From Lewinella sp038528965 (GTDB taxonomy: Bacteria; Bacteroidota; Bacteroidia; Chitinophagales; Saprospiraceae): 64,000 nt of DNA. The stretch lies in assembly GCA_038528965.1 (NCBI GenBank), contig JBCBEC010000015.1, positions 1 to 64,000 of the forward strand. Reading direction: 5' to 3'. The position numbers and the translations under genes were made by a program. Below are positions 10,259 to 18,869 of the stretch, piece by piece. The notes under the pieces were generated by a model, which saw only the letters and a program-made list of their open reading frames with translations, made no database searches and had not been told where the DNA came from. Position 1 is the first letter of the stretch. Every line of letters begins with the position of its first letter.

Positions 10259-11596
10259 TTACCTAATCATCAACGGTGCCTGGTGTACTATTTCCCCACT
10301 TTGATCTTGAATCAATAGACTGTACCAACCGCTGGGGTAGGGTAATGGTATCGATAGTTGCGTATCCCTAACACGGGTACGGTGAACCTGCTGACCTAGC
10401 GCATTAACGAGTAGCATATTTGCGTGTAAAGGCAAGCCGGAGAGCGTTACCTGCTTGCTGGCCGGGTTTGGGGCAACTTGAATCTGCAAGTCGCTCGTCA
10501 CTTCAGTAGCATTGGTCGGAAGAAACTCTGGAGCTAAGGGAGCTAGTGGCGTACCACCACCACCAATATTATCGGGACCATTATTGTCCACCACGTGCAG
10601 AGTTGCGAAGAGCTTACGGATATCACGGGTCCAGGGCGTATTTTGGTTTGGCTCCTTGAAAGGAAAACCCCAGGCTGCTTCAAACTCATCCGTAAAGCGA
10701 CCATCGGGCGACCATTCGGTGATGAAGGCGTACACATCCCAAGCCGTGTCATCTACTACGTATGCCCCATATTGTTGTAGTCCTAAGGCCAATATCTGGG
10801 CCGGAGTAGTTTCTAAGTTTAAGCTAGACAATTCTACCTGTGCGGGAATGGCCAGTAAAGCCCCCATGCGGCATTCGGGTACTACCGCTTCCGTACGTAA
10901 GGTTCCGTACACATCAGGGGCGTAGCCATCTGCTCGAATAGCGGGCCAGCGATAGCCTTCGTATCCACTATCGTAAAAGAGGTTTTCGGCGGCGTAGAGA
11001 TTGACTTTCAAGACGTGCCGGATGGTATCATCAACTTCGTTCAACTCGCCTAAGCGCAGGGCTCCACCAATAGCCGAAAGTCCAGAACCGCCGTGTGCAC
11101 CTCGAATACCGTCACCGTATAGGTTGACGTTGGGTGGTGTCCATCGTGAGGTGGCTGTTTCAGTACTACAGCGGGAAAAAGGCTGGGTTTGACGAATAGT
11201 TTCGCCATCTGGCATCAGCACTGCCAGGCCGGAGTTCGGAGTAAGCCCATCCCAATTATCCGGACTAACAATAAAATCATCTGGAATCGGCGCAGAGAAC
11301 AGCAGCGGGCCTTCTTCTACGCAGCGGTCCAGGTCTGCATTCCAACCAGCGTAGTTTGTGAAAATATCTACTAGCGGAGCTGCTGGCTTCATTACGATGA
11401 TATCCTCATCGACCGTCATGCCAAAAGCGTTAGCGGGTTCTATACCCGCGGGAACATAAACAGCATTACTGCCAATAGGCGTATTCCAAATCGAATTGAC
11501 TGCAAAGGGCCAGAGCAAGGCGTCACGTTGACCAAATGAATCTTGTGTGGTTAGGATCACCAGTAGAAGTACCAGTGTACGAAGGAGGATTGTCAC
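10259..11596 (-). CDS. Secreted protein of unknown function with T9SS type A sorting domain
   Basis: The 445-residue protein begins with a signal peptide (ends at S-F-G-Q). The body opens with P-F-A-V-N-S-I-W-N-T-P-I-G and later has H-G-G-S-G-L-S-A-I-G-G-A-L-R-L-G-E-L, motifs shared by secreted proteins whose activity I cannot name. The last 80 residues have the type A sorting pattern: an N-P-A-S motif, a G-Q-Q-V strand, and a final W-Y-S-L-L-I followed by a short basic end. It is therefore probably secreted through the outer membrane and either released or anchored. It is convergent with the membrane-protein gene, 15 bp away. An extracellular carbohydrate-active role is possible but not shown. 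Confidence 0.82.
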   Translation of the reverse strand: MTILLRTLVLLLVILTTQDSFGQRDALLWPFAVNSIWNTPIGSNAVYVPAGIEPANAFGMTVDEDIIVMKPAAPLVDIFTNYAGWNADLDRCVEEGPLLFSAPIPDDFIVSPDNWDGLTPNSGLAVLMPDGETIRQTQPFSRCSTETATSRWTPPNVNLYGDGIRGAHGGSGLSAIGGALRLGELNEVDDTIRHVLKVNLYAAENLFYDSGYEGYRWPAIRADGYAPDVYGTLRTEAVVPECRMGALLAIPAQVELSSLNLETTPAQILALGLQQYGAYVVDDTAWDVYAFITEWSPDGRFTDEFEAAWGFPFKEPNQNTPWTRDIRKLFATLHVVDNNGPDNIGGGGTPLAPLAPEFLPTNATEVTSDLQIQVAPNPASKQVTLSGLPLHANMLLVNALGQQVHRTRVRDTQLSIPLPYPSGWYSLLIQDQSGEIVHQAPLMIR

Positions 11597-11670
11597 GGTT
11601 TTTGTGATTGAAAGTTTACCAATGGGCGAAGCGAGCTTGCACTTTATTCATCTAAATTACTAAAAATCCA

Positions 11671-12525
11671 CTACGCCACTGACCGCTTATTCTTTCGAAA
11701 CTGGGAGGGAGCTACCCCGATAGAAGTCTTAAACGTACGATTGAAGTGGCTAATATGCCCAAAGCCCACGCTGTAGGCAATGTGCTGGATGGGAAGATCA
11801 GTACTTAGTAGTTGTACACAAGCGCTATGGATGCGAGCATTATTCAGAAAGTGGACGAAAGTCTGCCCTGTTTGCTGTTTAAACCACCGGCAAAAAGATT
11901 GTGGCTGCATTTGACTGCGTTCGGCCATGTGCTTGACACTCAGCTGTTCCCCCATATTTTTGACAATGTAGGAAGTGCAGACATTGATCCGCTTTTGTTG
12001 GGCGGCTTGGTTGGCCGCAACACTAAAATGCGTGGTGGTAGATAGATAGTGATTACCATCCGTCAAACTTAATTCGTGCAGCACGCTCAATAAAGCACTT
12101 AATTGGGCGGGGCCAGCGAGTTGTGGTAGCTCGGTCAACTTATCAATTAGAACAGGTGCTGGGAAGGGGAAACGTATGCCCCGCTTTGCGCTGGACAATA
12201 GCTGAATGATCAGCCGGCACTCGGGAAAGGTGGCGAATAATTGCTCGGGAAATTGTACGACTACTGCTCGTTGTACGGCTCCTTTATGGTGTAGGGTGGA
12301 CACCCACTGGTGGGGAAGATTCTTACCAAGCAAAATCAAATCTCCAGGACCGTAGGCCTCAATATAATCGCCAACAAAACGCAAACCTTCCCCGGCCTGA
12401 ATTAGCGTCAATTCTACTTCGGGATGAAAGTGCCAATAGGGTTCAAATACCTCGGTAACCCGGTTAAACGCTCGGATGGATTGCTGGCTTTGCCGGAGGT
12501 CTAAGGATTCAAGCTGTAGCTTCAT
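11671..12525 (-). CDS. AraC-family transcriptional regulator with N-terminal cupin
   Basis: At 284 residues it has the usual AraC length. The N-terminal half is a cupin-like sensor (W-H-F-H-P-E-V-E-L-T, then G-D-L-I-L-L-G-K-N-L-P-H), typical of AraC proteins that sense a small molecule. The last 100 residues form the double helix-turn-helix: M-A-E-R-S-Q-M-Q-P-Q-S-F in the first and I-A-Y-S-V-G-F-G-H-I-S-H-F-N-R-T-F-K in the second, the best-conserved part of the family. It is transcribed divergently from the PhyH dioxygenase at 12671, so the shared 145-bp gap is its likely operator region and the dioxygenase/sulfatase genes its likely targets. The inducer is unknown. Confidence 0.94.
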   Translation of the reverse strand: MKLQLESLDLRQSQQSIRAFNRVTEVFEPYWHFHPEVELTLIQAGEGLRFVGDYIEAYGPGDLILLGKNLPHQWVSTLHHKGAVQRAVVVQFPEQLFATFPECRLIIQLLSSAKRGIRFPFPAPVLIDKLTELPQLAGPAQLSALLSVLHELSLTDGNHYLSTTTHFSVAANQAAQQKRINVCTSYIVKNMGEQLSVKHMAERSQMQPQSFCRWFKQQTGQTFVHFLNNARIHSACVQLLSTDLPIQHIAYSVGFGHISHFNRTFKTSIGVAPSQFRKNKRSVA

Positions 12526-12670
12526 GTGGAGTAAATTAACGCTGCTAGCCTCGTTTTTATCAGTTTGAGGTTTAAATATGCAAAGTATTGGTTGAGAACT
12601 GGAAAGCTCAAACGGAAAAAGCCCTTGATCTTTGCGGTAGCACTAGTTTAGGTAAGCTAATTCCTACACC

Positions 12671-13477
12671 ATGTTCGAACTTCTACAAAAACCGATGCGG
12701 TTGAGCCGCGAGCAAATTGACTTCTACCAAAAGAACAAGTTCATCAAGGTCAAGCAGGTCTTGGATGCTCCGACACTTCGCCATTTTAATGAGGTGATTT
12801 CCCAACGGGTACAAGAGCGAAATGATACGCAAGTACCACTGGCCGAGCGGAGTACCTACGGTAAGGCCTTTCTGCAAATCTTTAACCTATGGCGGGAAGA
12901 TGAGGCCATCAAGGAGTTAGTATTTAGCCCACGGCTGGCAAGTGTTGCTGCACAACTCATGGAGGTAGATGGCGTGCGCCTTTATCATGATCAGGCCTTG
13001 TATAAAGAGGCTGGTGGTGGAATAACCCCTTGGCACGCCGATCAATATTATTGGCCGCTGTCTACGGATAAGACGATTACCGCCTGGATTCCGCTGCAAG
13101 CGGTGCCGCTAGAGATGGGACCATTAGAATTCAGTGCCGCTAGTCATCAAATCGTTGAAGGACGAGATCTGGCGATTAGTGATGATAGTGAGGTGAAGAT
13201 TGCCAAACGATTGCGAGTAACCGACTTCAAGCATGTAGTAGAAGCTTTTGATCTCGGAGAGGTCAGTTTTCATTCCGGTTGGGTATTTCATCGTGCTGGT
13301 GCCAATAGCACGGCGAATGTTCGCAAGGTTATGACCGTGATCTATATGGATAAGAATATGCGCCTAAAAGCCCCCGAAAACGATGGGCAAAAGAATGATT
13401 GGGAAACCTGGTGCCCAGGCGCTAGAGTAGGGGAGGTGATTGATTCTCCGCTCAATCCTGTACTATACGGGGCCTAG
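12671..13477 (+). CDS. Phytanoyl-CoA dioxygenase (PhyH) family protein
   Basis: The 268-residue protein fits the Fe(II)/2-oxoglutarate-dependent PhyH family, which hydroxylates small organic substrates. The iron ligands are visible: H-x-D in W-H-A-D-Q (near 121-123) and the distal histidine in V-F-H-R-A-G (near 206), followed by an arginine (V-R-K-V-M-T) suited to bind 2-oxoglutarate. The opening L-S-x-E-Q-I-D-F-Y-x-x-N-x-F-I is the usual start of the family. There is no signal peptide, so it is cytoplasmic. It is divergent from an AraC regulator and followed by the sulfatase gene on the same strand about 100 bp later. The natural substrate cannot be read from the sequence. Confidence 0.92.
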   Translation: MFELLQKPMRLSREQIDFYQKNKFIKVKQVLDAPTLRHFNEVISQRVQERNDTQVPLAERSTYGKAFLQIFNLWREDEAIKELVFSPRLASVAAQLMEVDGVRLYHDQALYKEAGGGITPWHADQYYWPLSTDKTITAWIPLQAVPLEMGPLEFSAASHQIVEGRDLAISDDSEVKIAKRLRVTDFKHVVEAFDLGEVSFHSGWVFHRAGANSTANVRKVMTVIYMDKNMRLKAPENDGQKNDWETWCPGARVGEVIDSPLNPVLYGA

Positions 13478-13581
13478 CTTCCTGCCCCTCCGGTCTACCA
13501 ACGCAGAATTTGTCGTTCCTGGGGTATTTTAATCGTTACCAAATAAAACCACATTTCCAACTCGAAACACATTGCTTCATC

Positions 13582-15012
13582 ATGAGAATATCAATTGCAC
13601 TCGTCTTTCTAATTGGCCTTTGCTGGTCGTGCCAAACCCAAGAAGAGCAAAGCACTTCAACGGCGGAAGAAACCCCACCCAATATCATCATGTTGGTGGG
13701 GGATGACCAAGGTTATCCGTACTTCGGTTTTATGGGGGCGGATTACGTCCATACCCCCAATATGGATAGTTTGGCAGCGAGTGGTGTCGTTTTTACGGAT
13801 GGCTATGTCTCTGATAATCACTGCCGACCTTCCCTGCAAACACTATTAACTGGCCAGCTTCCGATCGATTACTATCAGCGTTATTTTGCCTTAATGGATG
13901 AAGCCATGGCCGAGCAGCGTATCGCAGGAGACTCAGTCAATGCCTTTAAGCAGAATTACGATACTAGGGCTATTGGCTTTTCTGAGTTTAACACCCTACC
14001 GAAAATGTTAGCGGAGAAAGGCTACGTAAGTTTTCAAGGGGGTAAATGGTGGGAGTTTACTTACCAGAACGGCGGCTTTACGCACGGAATGACCAAAGGC
14101 TGGACCGAAGAAGAACAGAAAACCACCAATTGGTTTCATAAGCATATGGGCGGAGATGGCATGGACCTGGCTAGGGTGACCAACCAACCCGCTTATGACT
14201 TTTTGGAGGAAACTAAGGGTAAACCTTTCTTCATGTGGTTTGCTCCCTCTCTTCCCCATTACCCCTTCGATGCACCCGAGAAATACTATGACCTGTACAA
14301 GGATGAGGATATGTCGGAGTCGGCCAAACAATACTACGCGAACTGTACCTGGTTTGATGATGCCTGGGGGCAAATGGTAGATTACTTGAAAGCCAATGAG
14401 CTATACGATAATACCTTGATCATTTACGTCAACGATAATGGTTGGGAGCAGGACCCAGATCAGGAGTATTGGGATGACCCCATGCGTTCACACAACGGCG
14501 GTGATAAGGGCAAGGGCTCTATCTACGATATGTCTTTTCGTTCTCCTATTATTTTTTCTTGGCCCGGCCAGATTCCAGAAGGTGTGCGTACAGACGCCCT
14601 AATTCACAGTGCAGATCTACCGGCTACTGTACTCGATTATGTTGGGCTAGATATCCCTGCGGACTTTTATGGTAAGTCCTATCGCTCCGTAATTGAGGGT
14701 AAGCAAGATCAGCTTCGTGCGTTTGTACAGGGCAATGTTATCACTACCCGTAGCCGTTCTCCTGAGAATGTGATGGGGCGGCATGTGGAAGGCTATTGGG
14801 TGAGAGAAAACGATTGGTTTCTGCGCTGGCACCTTACGGATGATGAGATCGAACTCTTCAACTTGGAAAATGACCTCCGTAACAACCATGATGTGTCCGG
14901 CGAATATCCAGAGGTTCTGGAGGCCATGCTGAAAAGGGCAAAAGATTATAAGTCTGAAAAAGGCGCGGATCCACGAATTGCTTACTACATAGGATTGAAA
15001 GATGATGGTTAA
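13582..15012 (+). CDS. Sulfatase-family lipoprotein with an atypical active site
   Basis: I prefer the ATG at 13582 (476 aa) because a lipoprotein signal follows at once (I-G-L-C-W-S-C). The alkaline-phosphatase fold of type I sulfatases is clear: metal ligands D-D-Q-G near 45, a histidine in P-H-Y-P near 227, D-N-G near 285, and G-D-K-G-K-G-S-I-Y-D with its lysine near 309. Two catalytic positions deviate. The maturation motif C-x-P-x-R reads C-R-P-S-L from residue 81, so arginine is replaced by leucine, and the usual G-K-W-H reads G-K-W-W (154-157). It may be a sulfatase with unusual maturation, a related phospho- or phosphono-hydrolase, or inactive. The stop overlaps that of the convergent pirin gene by 3 bp. 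Confidence 0.88.
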   Translation: MRISIALVFLIGLCWSCQTQEEQSTSTAEETPPNIIMLVGDDQGYPYFGFMGADYVHTPNMDSLAASGVVFTDGYVSDNHCRPSLQTLLTGQLPIDYYQRYFALMDEAMAEQRIAGDSVNAFKQNYDTRAIGFSEFNTLPKMLAEKGYVSFQGGKWWEFTYQNGGFTHGMTKGWTEEEQKTTNWFHKHMGGDGMDLARVTNQPAYDFLEETKGKPFFMWFAPSLPHYPFDAPEKYYDLYKDEDMSESAKQYYANCTWFDDAWGQMVDYLKANELYDNTLIIYVNDNGWEQDPDQEYWDDPMRSHNGGDKGKGSIYDMSFRSPIIFSWPGQIPEGVRTDALIHSADLPATVLDYVGLDIPADFYGKSYRSVIEGKQDQLRAFVQGNVITTRSRSPENVMGRHVEGYWVRENDWFLRWHLTDDEIELFNLENDLRNNHDVSGEYPEVLEAMLKRAKDYKSEKGADPRIAYYIGLKDDG

Positions 15013-15968
15013 TTCACCAAATCTGGATTACCCATTTTACCCGTCTGATAATTTCTGATGCACTGACGAATTTGATCTTCCGTGTTCATTACAAATGGAC
15101 CGTAGGAGTAGACTGTTTCGTTTAGTGGCTGCCCACCTAGTACCAAGAATTCAGCAGCTTCCTCAGCATAGAGGTTGATAAGATCGTCTCCTCGTTGATA
15201 GAGGGCAACTTGATTTGCCTTTAATTGGCGGCCTCCTTCCAACTCTAGTTGCCCTTTGACCAGATAAATAAAAGCATTATGGCTAGGATCCGTGGGAATA
15301 TCAAGCCGGCCATCAGCCTGCATTTTTACGTGGAAATAGAAAGCTGGTGAAAGCAGCTCAATTTTTGACCGAGCATCTTCGAATTCACCCAGGACTACTT
15401 GCAGGTCGTAATCATCCGTTTGCACACGAGCCATATCCGCTTCACGAAATACCGAAGTGCTGGGGTCAGCAAACTTATACTTCGCGGGAGTATTTAACCA
15501 GATTTGGAAGCCGTGATAAAAACCACCTTCCTGGTATAATTGCAAGCCGGATTCCTCCATGTGAATAGCACCACGGCCCGAGCTAAACAGCATGAAGTCA
15601 CCCTTACCAATTTGGAAATCATAGTCGAGGCTATCCTTGTGGTGCCCCGTGCCCTCTAGGAAATAAGTGGTAGGGGTCACACCCGCATGAGGGTGAGCAT
15701 CAACCCGCAACGGATCGCTACCCGCAGCTAAATGGACCGGACCGAATTCATCAAAAAGTACGTACGGAGATACGTAGTCGAGGTGGTTTCCTGCAAAGGC
15801 GCGCAGCACGGGTAGCGTTCCCACATTAACCTTACTAGCACTCAAGATTTGTAGCACTTTACGCTTACTCTGTTCGTGGTACATCCCCGAGTTCTTCACG
15901 AGTACCACACTCCCCACTGCTGTCAACCCTAAAATTGCTGAGCCTTTGATGAATTCTCGTCTTTTCAT
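15009..15968 (-). CDS. Pirin-family bicupin protein with Tat-like signal
   Basis: The 319-residue protein has the pirin double beta-barrel. The metal-binding set is present in the first barrel: H-P-H (92 and 94), then G-R-G-A-I-H-M-E with H136 and E138. The N-terminus is unusual for a pirin: M-K-R-R-E-F-I-K-G-S-A-I-L-G-L looks like a twin-arginine export signal followed by a hydrophobic stretch. Pirins are normally cytoplasmic; some act as quercetin dioxygenases or redox sensors. An exported dioxygenase-like role is possible. Its TAA stop and that of the sulfatase share a palindromic TTAA. Confidence 0.9.
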   Translation of the reverse strand: MKRREFIKGSAILGLTAVGSVVLVKNSGMYHEQSKRKVLQILSASKVNVGTLPVLRAFAGNHLDYVSPYVLFDEFGPVHLAAGSDPLRVDAHPHAGVTPTTYFLEGTGHHKDSLDYDFQIGKGDFMLFSSGRGAIHMEESGLQLYQEGGFYHGFQIWLNTPAKYKFADPSTSVFREADMARVQTDDYDLQVVLGEFEDARSKIELLSPAFYFHVKMQADGRLDIPTDPSHNAFIYLVKGQLELEGGRQLKANQVALYQRGDDLINLYAEEAAEFLVLGGQPLNETVYSYGPFVMNTEDQIRQCIRNYQTGKMGNPDLVN

Positions 15969-16137
15969 GTTGCTACATCTATTTTGTATTTAAACGGTCA
16001 TTCCCCACCAATTGTTTCGCCTCTAAATGACTTCGGGTATAACCACTCTATTTTGCTAGTTTGGCTATCATTTCAATTCTTACTTTTACTATTATTTTCA
16101 CTCTCATTACCACTTTAACCTTCATTCTACTTTTCCC

Positions 16138-16166
16138 ACCCGACGTAGCCTTGCGCGTAGTCGGGT
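16138..16166. other. 7-bp stem-loop ahead of the CTAATT tract
   Basis: ACCCGAC (16138-16144) pairs with GTCGGGT (16160-16166) around 15 nt. It lies in the 267-bp gap between the divergent pirin and thioesterase genes, directly before the repeat tract. Function unknown. Confidence 0.35.
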
Positions 16167-16226
16167 AATTCTCACTCTAATTCTAATCCTAATTCTAATT
16201 CTCACTCTAATTCTAATTCTAATCCC
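16166..16226. repeat. CTAATT-type simple repeat tract, 30-bp period
   Basis: The stretch is built of TCTAAT/CTAATT hexamers with CTCACT interruptions. The block TAATTCTCACTCTAATTC occurs at 16166 and again at 16196, exactly 30 bp apart. The preceding 100 bp are also pyrimidine-rich. It ends about 10 bp before the thioesterase ATG, so changes in copy number would move the promoter or 5' leader. Confidence 0.75.
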
Positions 16227-16235
16227 AACCCCCTC

Positions 16236-16994
16236 ATGCCCATCCCATCTATAGGTCACCAGGAAAATTACGAGGTACGCGCTTACGACATTGATGCGCA
16301 CAAGCGGATGACTGCTCCTGCCTTATTACGCATCCTCAACGAGGCGGCCATGCAGCATGTATTGAAGCTTAAGCTATCAGTGCTGGATTTGGAACCGCAC
16401 CAGATAGGCTGGGTGCTACTGCGCTTAGAAGTACGAATCAATCGTTTACCAGACTTAGGAGAGAAGATTCAAATCCGTACTACGCCCTCTGGCTTTGAGC
16501 GTGCCTTTACTTACCGCGACTACTATGTGTTAGACGAAGCGGGAGAAGTGATTGCCACGGCGGCTAGTACCTGGATTTTGATGAATATCGAGACCCGTAG
16601 ACCCGCTAGAATTCCGGAGTGGATAGTGCAGCAAATGCCGGATTTTCCAGCCGATGAGGATTGTCTGCCCAGGCCCGCCGCTAGATTGGAGACCTGGCCA
16701 GAGGAGTTAGGCCACGAACAAAGTCATAGGGTAGGGTGGTACGACTTGGATTTTAACTGGCACTTGAGTAATACGCACTATCTGCGGCTGCTTTTTGACA
16801 GTATCCCTGCCACTTTTTTGCGCAATCACTTTCCCACACGTATCCAGATTCACTACAAGCAGGAGGCCCAATTGGAGGATACAGTGAACTCCCAAACGGG
16901 GCAAGTGGGCGAACAACATTTTCGGCACCGCTTAATGCGTGATGATCAGGTGTTGGCCGAAGGTGAATCTACTTGGCAAGCTATTGATTCTTAA
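16236..16994 (+). CDS. Acyl-[acyl-carrier-protein] thioesterase
   Basis: The 252-residue protein matches the bacterial relatives of plant FatA/FatB, which hydrolyse acyl-ACP to free fatty acid. Two hotdog folds are visible. The first carries V-R-A-Y-D-I-D-A-H-K-R-M and W-V-L-L-R-L-E-V-R-I. The second carries Y-D-L-D-F-N-W-H-L-S-N-T-H-Y, where N174 and H176 correspond to the catalytic Asn/His of the plant enzymes. There is no signal peptide, so it acts in the cytoplasm on fatty-acid synthesis intermediates. The alpha-galactosidase gene starts 11 bp downstream, implying co-transcription, although a shared pathway is not obvious. Confidence 0.93.
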   Translation: MPIPSIGHQENYEVRAYDIDAHKRMTAPALLRILNEAAMQHVLKLKLSVLDLEPHQIGWVLLRLEVRINRLPDLGEKIQIRTTPSGFERAFTYRDYYVLDEAGEVIATAASTWILMNIETRRPARIPEWIVQQMPDFPADEDCLPRPAARLETWPEELGHEQSHRVGWYDLDFNWHLSNTHYLRLLFDSIPATFLRNHFPTRIQIHYKQEAQLEDTVNSQTGQVGEQHFRHRLMRDDQVLAEGESTWQAIDS

Positions 16995-17005
16995 ATCCTA
17001 TACCT

Positions 17006-18673
17006 GTGCGTATACCAGCATTTTCCTGGACCTTTTTCTTGCAACTACAAAATGGAGCTTCCTTATCTGGACAGCTCGAATCTGATAGTACGCAAGTCCG
17101 CTTCACTCGCACCGCGCTGACTGGAGGATATCGACTACAGCTGAAGTACTTTCCGGAAGGTAAACAAAAAATCTCCGCTTGCCGGCTTCAAGTAGCCACC
17201 GCTACCGCCCCTGAGGAATGGTTGCTTTGTAATGGCTTTCAATCGTGGACAGAGAGTTACTGGCGGCGGCCTTCGGAGCGGATCCCACAGCTGCGACGGA
17301 TTGCCCGTCCCTTAATGGGGTACTACGGTGATTATCACATCAATTGGATTCCCCGGCATAAAGGAGCCTTGCATAGCTGGAGCTGGACAGAAAGGCGTTC
17401 CCAGGGCGACCAGATTGAATTGTTAGCTTCGGTAAATGAGAACACCGCTTTCACCTGCTTTCAATGGCTTTCTGATAAGGGGCAACTACAGGTAGAAATT
17501 GATTGCCGAGGCTGGGAAGTGAACGAGCCTAAGGTGCTGGCTGACTTTGTGGTGCTAGAAGGAAATGTGGACACGGTTTATGATGAGTGGGTTCAACAAA
17601 TGCGGCTTCCACCAATAAAGGCCCCCGTCGCTCGAGGATGGACGAGTTGGTACCAACACTATACCAATATTTCGGAAGGCATTATTCGAGAAAATCTAGC
17701 GGCCTTTAAAATAAGAGGGCGAAAAATTGACTTTTTCCAAATTGATGATGGCTTCCAAACCGCGGTGGGAGATTGGTTGTCACTAACCAAAAGCTTTCCC
17801 AACGGAATGAAAAAGCTGGCTAGTGATATTACCGAACAAGGTGTTCGTCCCGGCCTTTGGTTAGCACCCTGTATAGCTGATCGTCGCAGTCAAATCCTGA
17901 AAGACCATCCCGAATGGGTAACAAAAGATCCTAGCGGTAGGCCACTAAAGGCTGGTTTTAACCCACTGTGGAAAGGTTGGTTTTATGCCCTAAATCCCGA
18001 ACACGAAGGCTGGCAAGCGTATATGCAACAGGTTTTTCAGACCGTGGTGCAAAACTGGGGGTACGCCATGCTTAAACTCGATTTTTTGTACGCGGCGTGC
18101 ATCTATCCCACTCCACAGTACACGCGGGCGCAACTCATGCGCAGAACCTTGGAGCGCATTCGTGCTTGGGCAGGTGATGAAACCTTCTTATTGGGCTGTG
18201 GCACGCCGCTCGCTTCTGGCTTTGGCCTTTTCGATTACTGCCGCATCGGAGCGGATATTCATCTGGAATGGGAGCATAAGCTGCTGCGTTGGTTTCGGCA
18301 TCGTGAACGCGTGTCTACTTTGGCTGCACTACGCTCCGTTTTGGGAAGATCATCGCTGGCTGGTCGCGTGTGGCGAAATGATCCAGATGTGTATCTATTG
18401 CGAGATGAAAACATCAAGCTCACACCACAAGAACGGCAATTGGTACACCGTTTGAATACGCCTTTGGGTGAACTGCTATTCACTTCCGATAATCCAGCTA
18501 CTTATGGTGAGTTTCAGGCGAAGGAAGAGCAGTGGCAAGATAACCACTGGCAGAAAGGACGCTGGCAGGTTACTCCACAAGAAAATGCTTGTTTTTTGCT
18601 GAGTAATGGAGTAAAAAATTGGAAGGTAACGCTTGGTAAAGAAACGGGGTCCATGAGGGAGGAGAAGCGGTGA
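17006..18673 (+). CDS. Alpha-galactosidase-like glycoside hydrolase (GH36/melibiase)
   Basis: The 555-residue protein shows the GH36/GH-D barrel: F-F-Q-I-D-D-G-F-Q at the third strand, G-L-W-L-A-P at the fourth, the nucleophile aspartate in M-L-K-L-D-F-L-Y (near 359), and the acid/base aspartate in R-I-G-A-D-I (near 416). An N-terminal beta-sandwich of about 190 residues precedes the barrel, with W-T-E-S-Y as in GH36. It should hydrolyse alpha-galactosides. No signal peptide is seen, so the substrate would need import. The start is GTG at 17006, 11 bp after the thioesterase stop, and no better in-frame start gives the full N-terminal domain. The C-terminal beta domain is short, so a different alpha-glycoside is possible. 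Confidence 0.88.
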   Translation: MRIPAFSWTFFLQLQNGASLSGQLESDSTQVRFTRTALTGGYRLQLKYFPEGKQKISACRLQVATATAPEEWLLCNGFQSWTESYWRRPSERIPQLRRIARPLMGYYGDYHINWIPRHKGALHSWSWTERRSQGDQIELLASVNENTAFTCFQWLSDKGQLQVEIDCRGWEVNEPKVLADFVVLEGNVDTVYDEWVQQMRLPPIKAPVARGWTSWYQHYTNISEGIIRENLAAFKIRGRKIDFFQIDDGFQTAVGDWLSLTKSFPNGMKKLASDITEQGVRPGLWLAPCIADRRSQILKDHPEWVTKDPSGRPLKAGFNPLWKGWFYALNPEHEGWQAYMQQVFQTVVQNWGYAMLKLDFLYAACIYPTPQYTRAQLMRRTLERIRAWAGDETFLLGCGTPLASGFGLFDYCRIGADIHLEWEHKLLRWFRHRERVSTLAALRSVLGRSSLAGRVWRNDPDVYLLRDENIKLTPQERQLVHRLNTPLGELLFTSDNPATYGEFQAKEEQWQDNHWQKGRWQVTPQENACFLLSNGVKNWKVTLGKETGSMREEKR

Positions 18674-18697
18674 AATTGCTTTGGTTTCAAGGGGGCT

Positions 18698-18802
18698 CAT
18701 CGAAAAAATTAAATAATCAATTTTGTGGTTAAGGTGTTGATATATAGTGGTTTGCGATTTTTAAGTGTCTTGTAGAAAACGAGTTATTTAATTTTTTCGA
18801 TG
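18698..18802. repeat. 105-bp element with 19-bp perfect terminal inverted repeats
   Basis: CATCGAAAAAATTAAATAA (18698-18716) is matched by its exact reverse complement at 18784-18802, with 67 bp between. It lies in the gap between the alpha-galactosidase and the TPR-methyltransferase, 24 bp after the stop. No open frame is inside. It could be a miniature transposable element or a large stem-loop. Confidence 0.75.
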
Positions 18803-18822
18803 GCACTTCATTTTTCCAACCC

Positions 18823-18851
18823 TTTGCACCCCAAAATTTACCCTATCTTTC
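18823..18851 (+). promoter_or_regulatory. Possible Bacteroidota-type promoter for the TPR-methyltransferase gene
   Basis: TTTG at 18823-18826 and TATCTTTC at 18844-18851 resemble the -33 TTTG and -7 TAnnTTTG boxes known from Bacteroides, with 17 bp between and one mismatch in the -7 box. The ATG is 18 bp downstream. Confidence 0.3.
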
Positions 18852-18869
18852 AAATACAAACCCATATTC

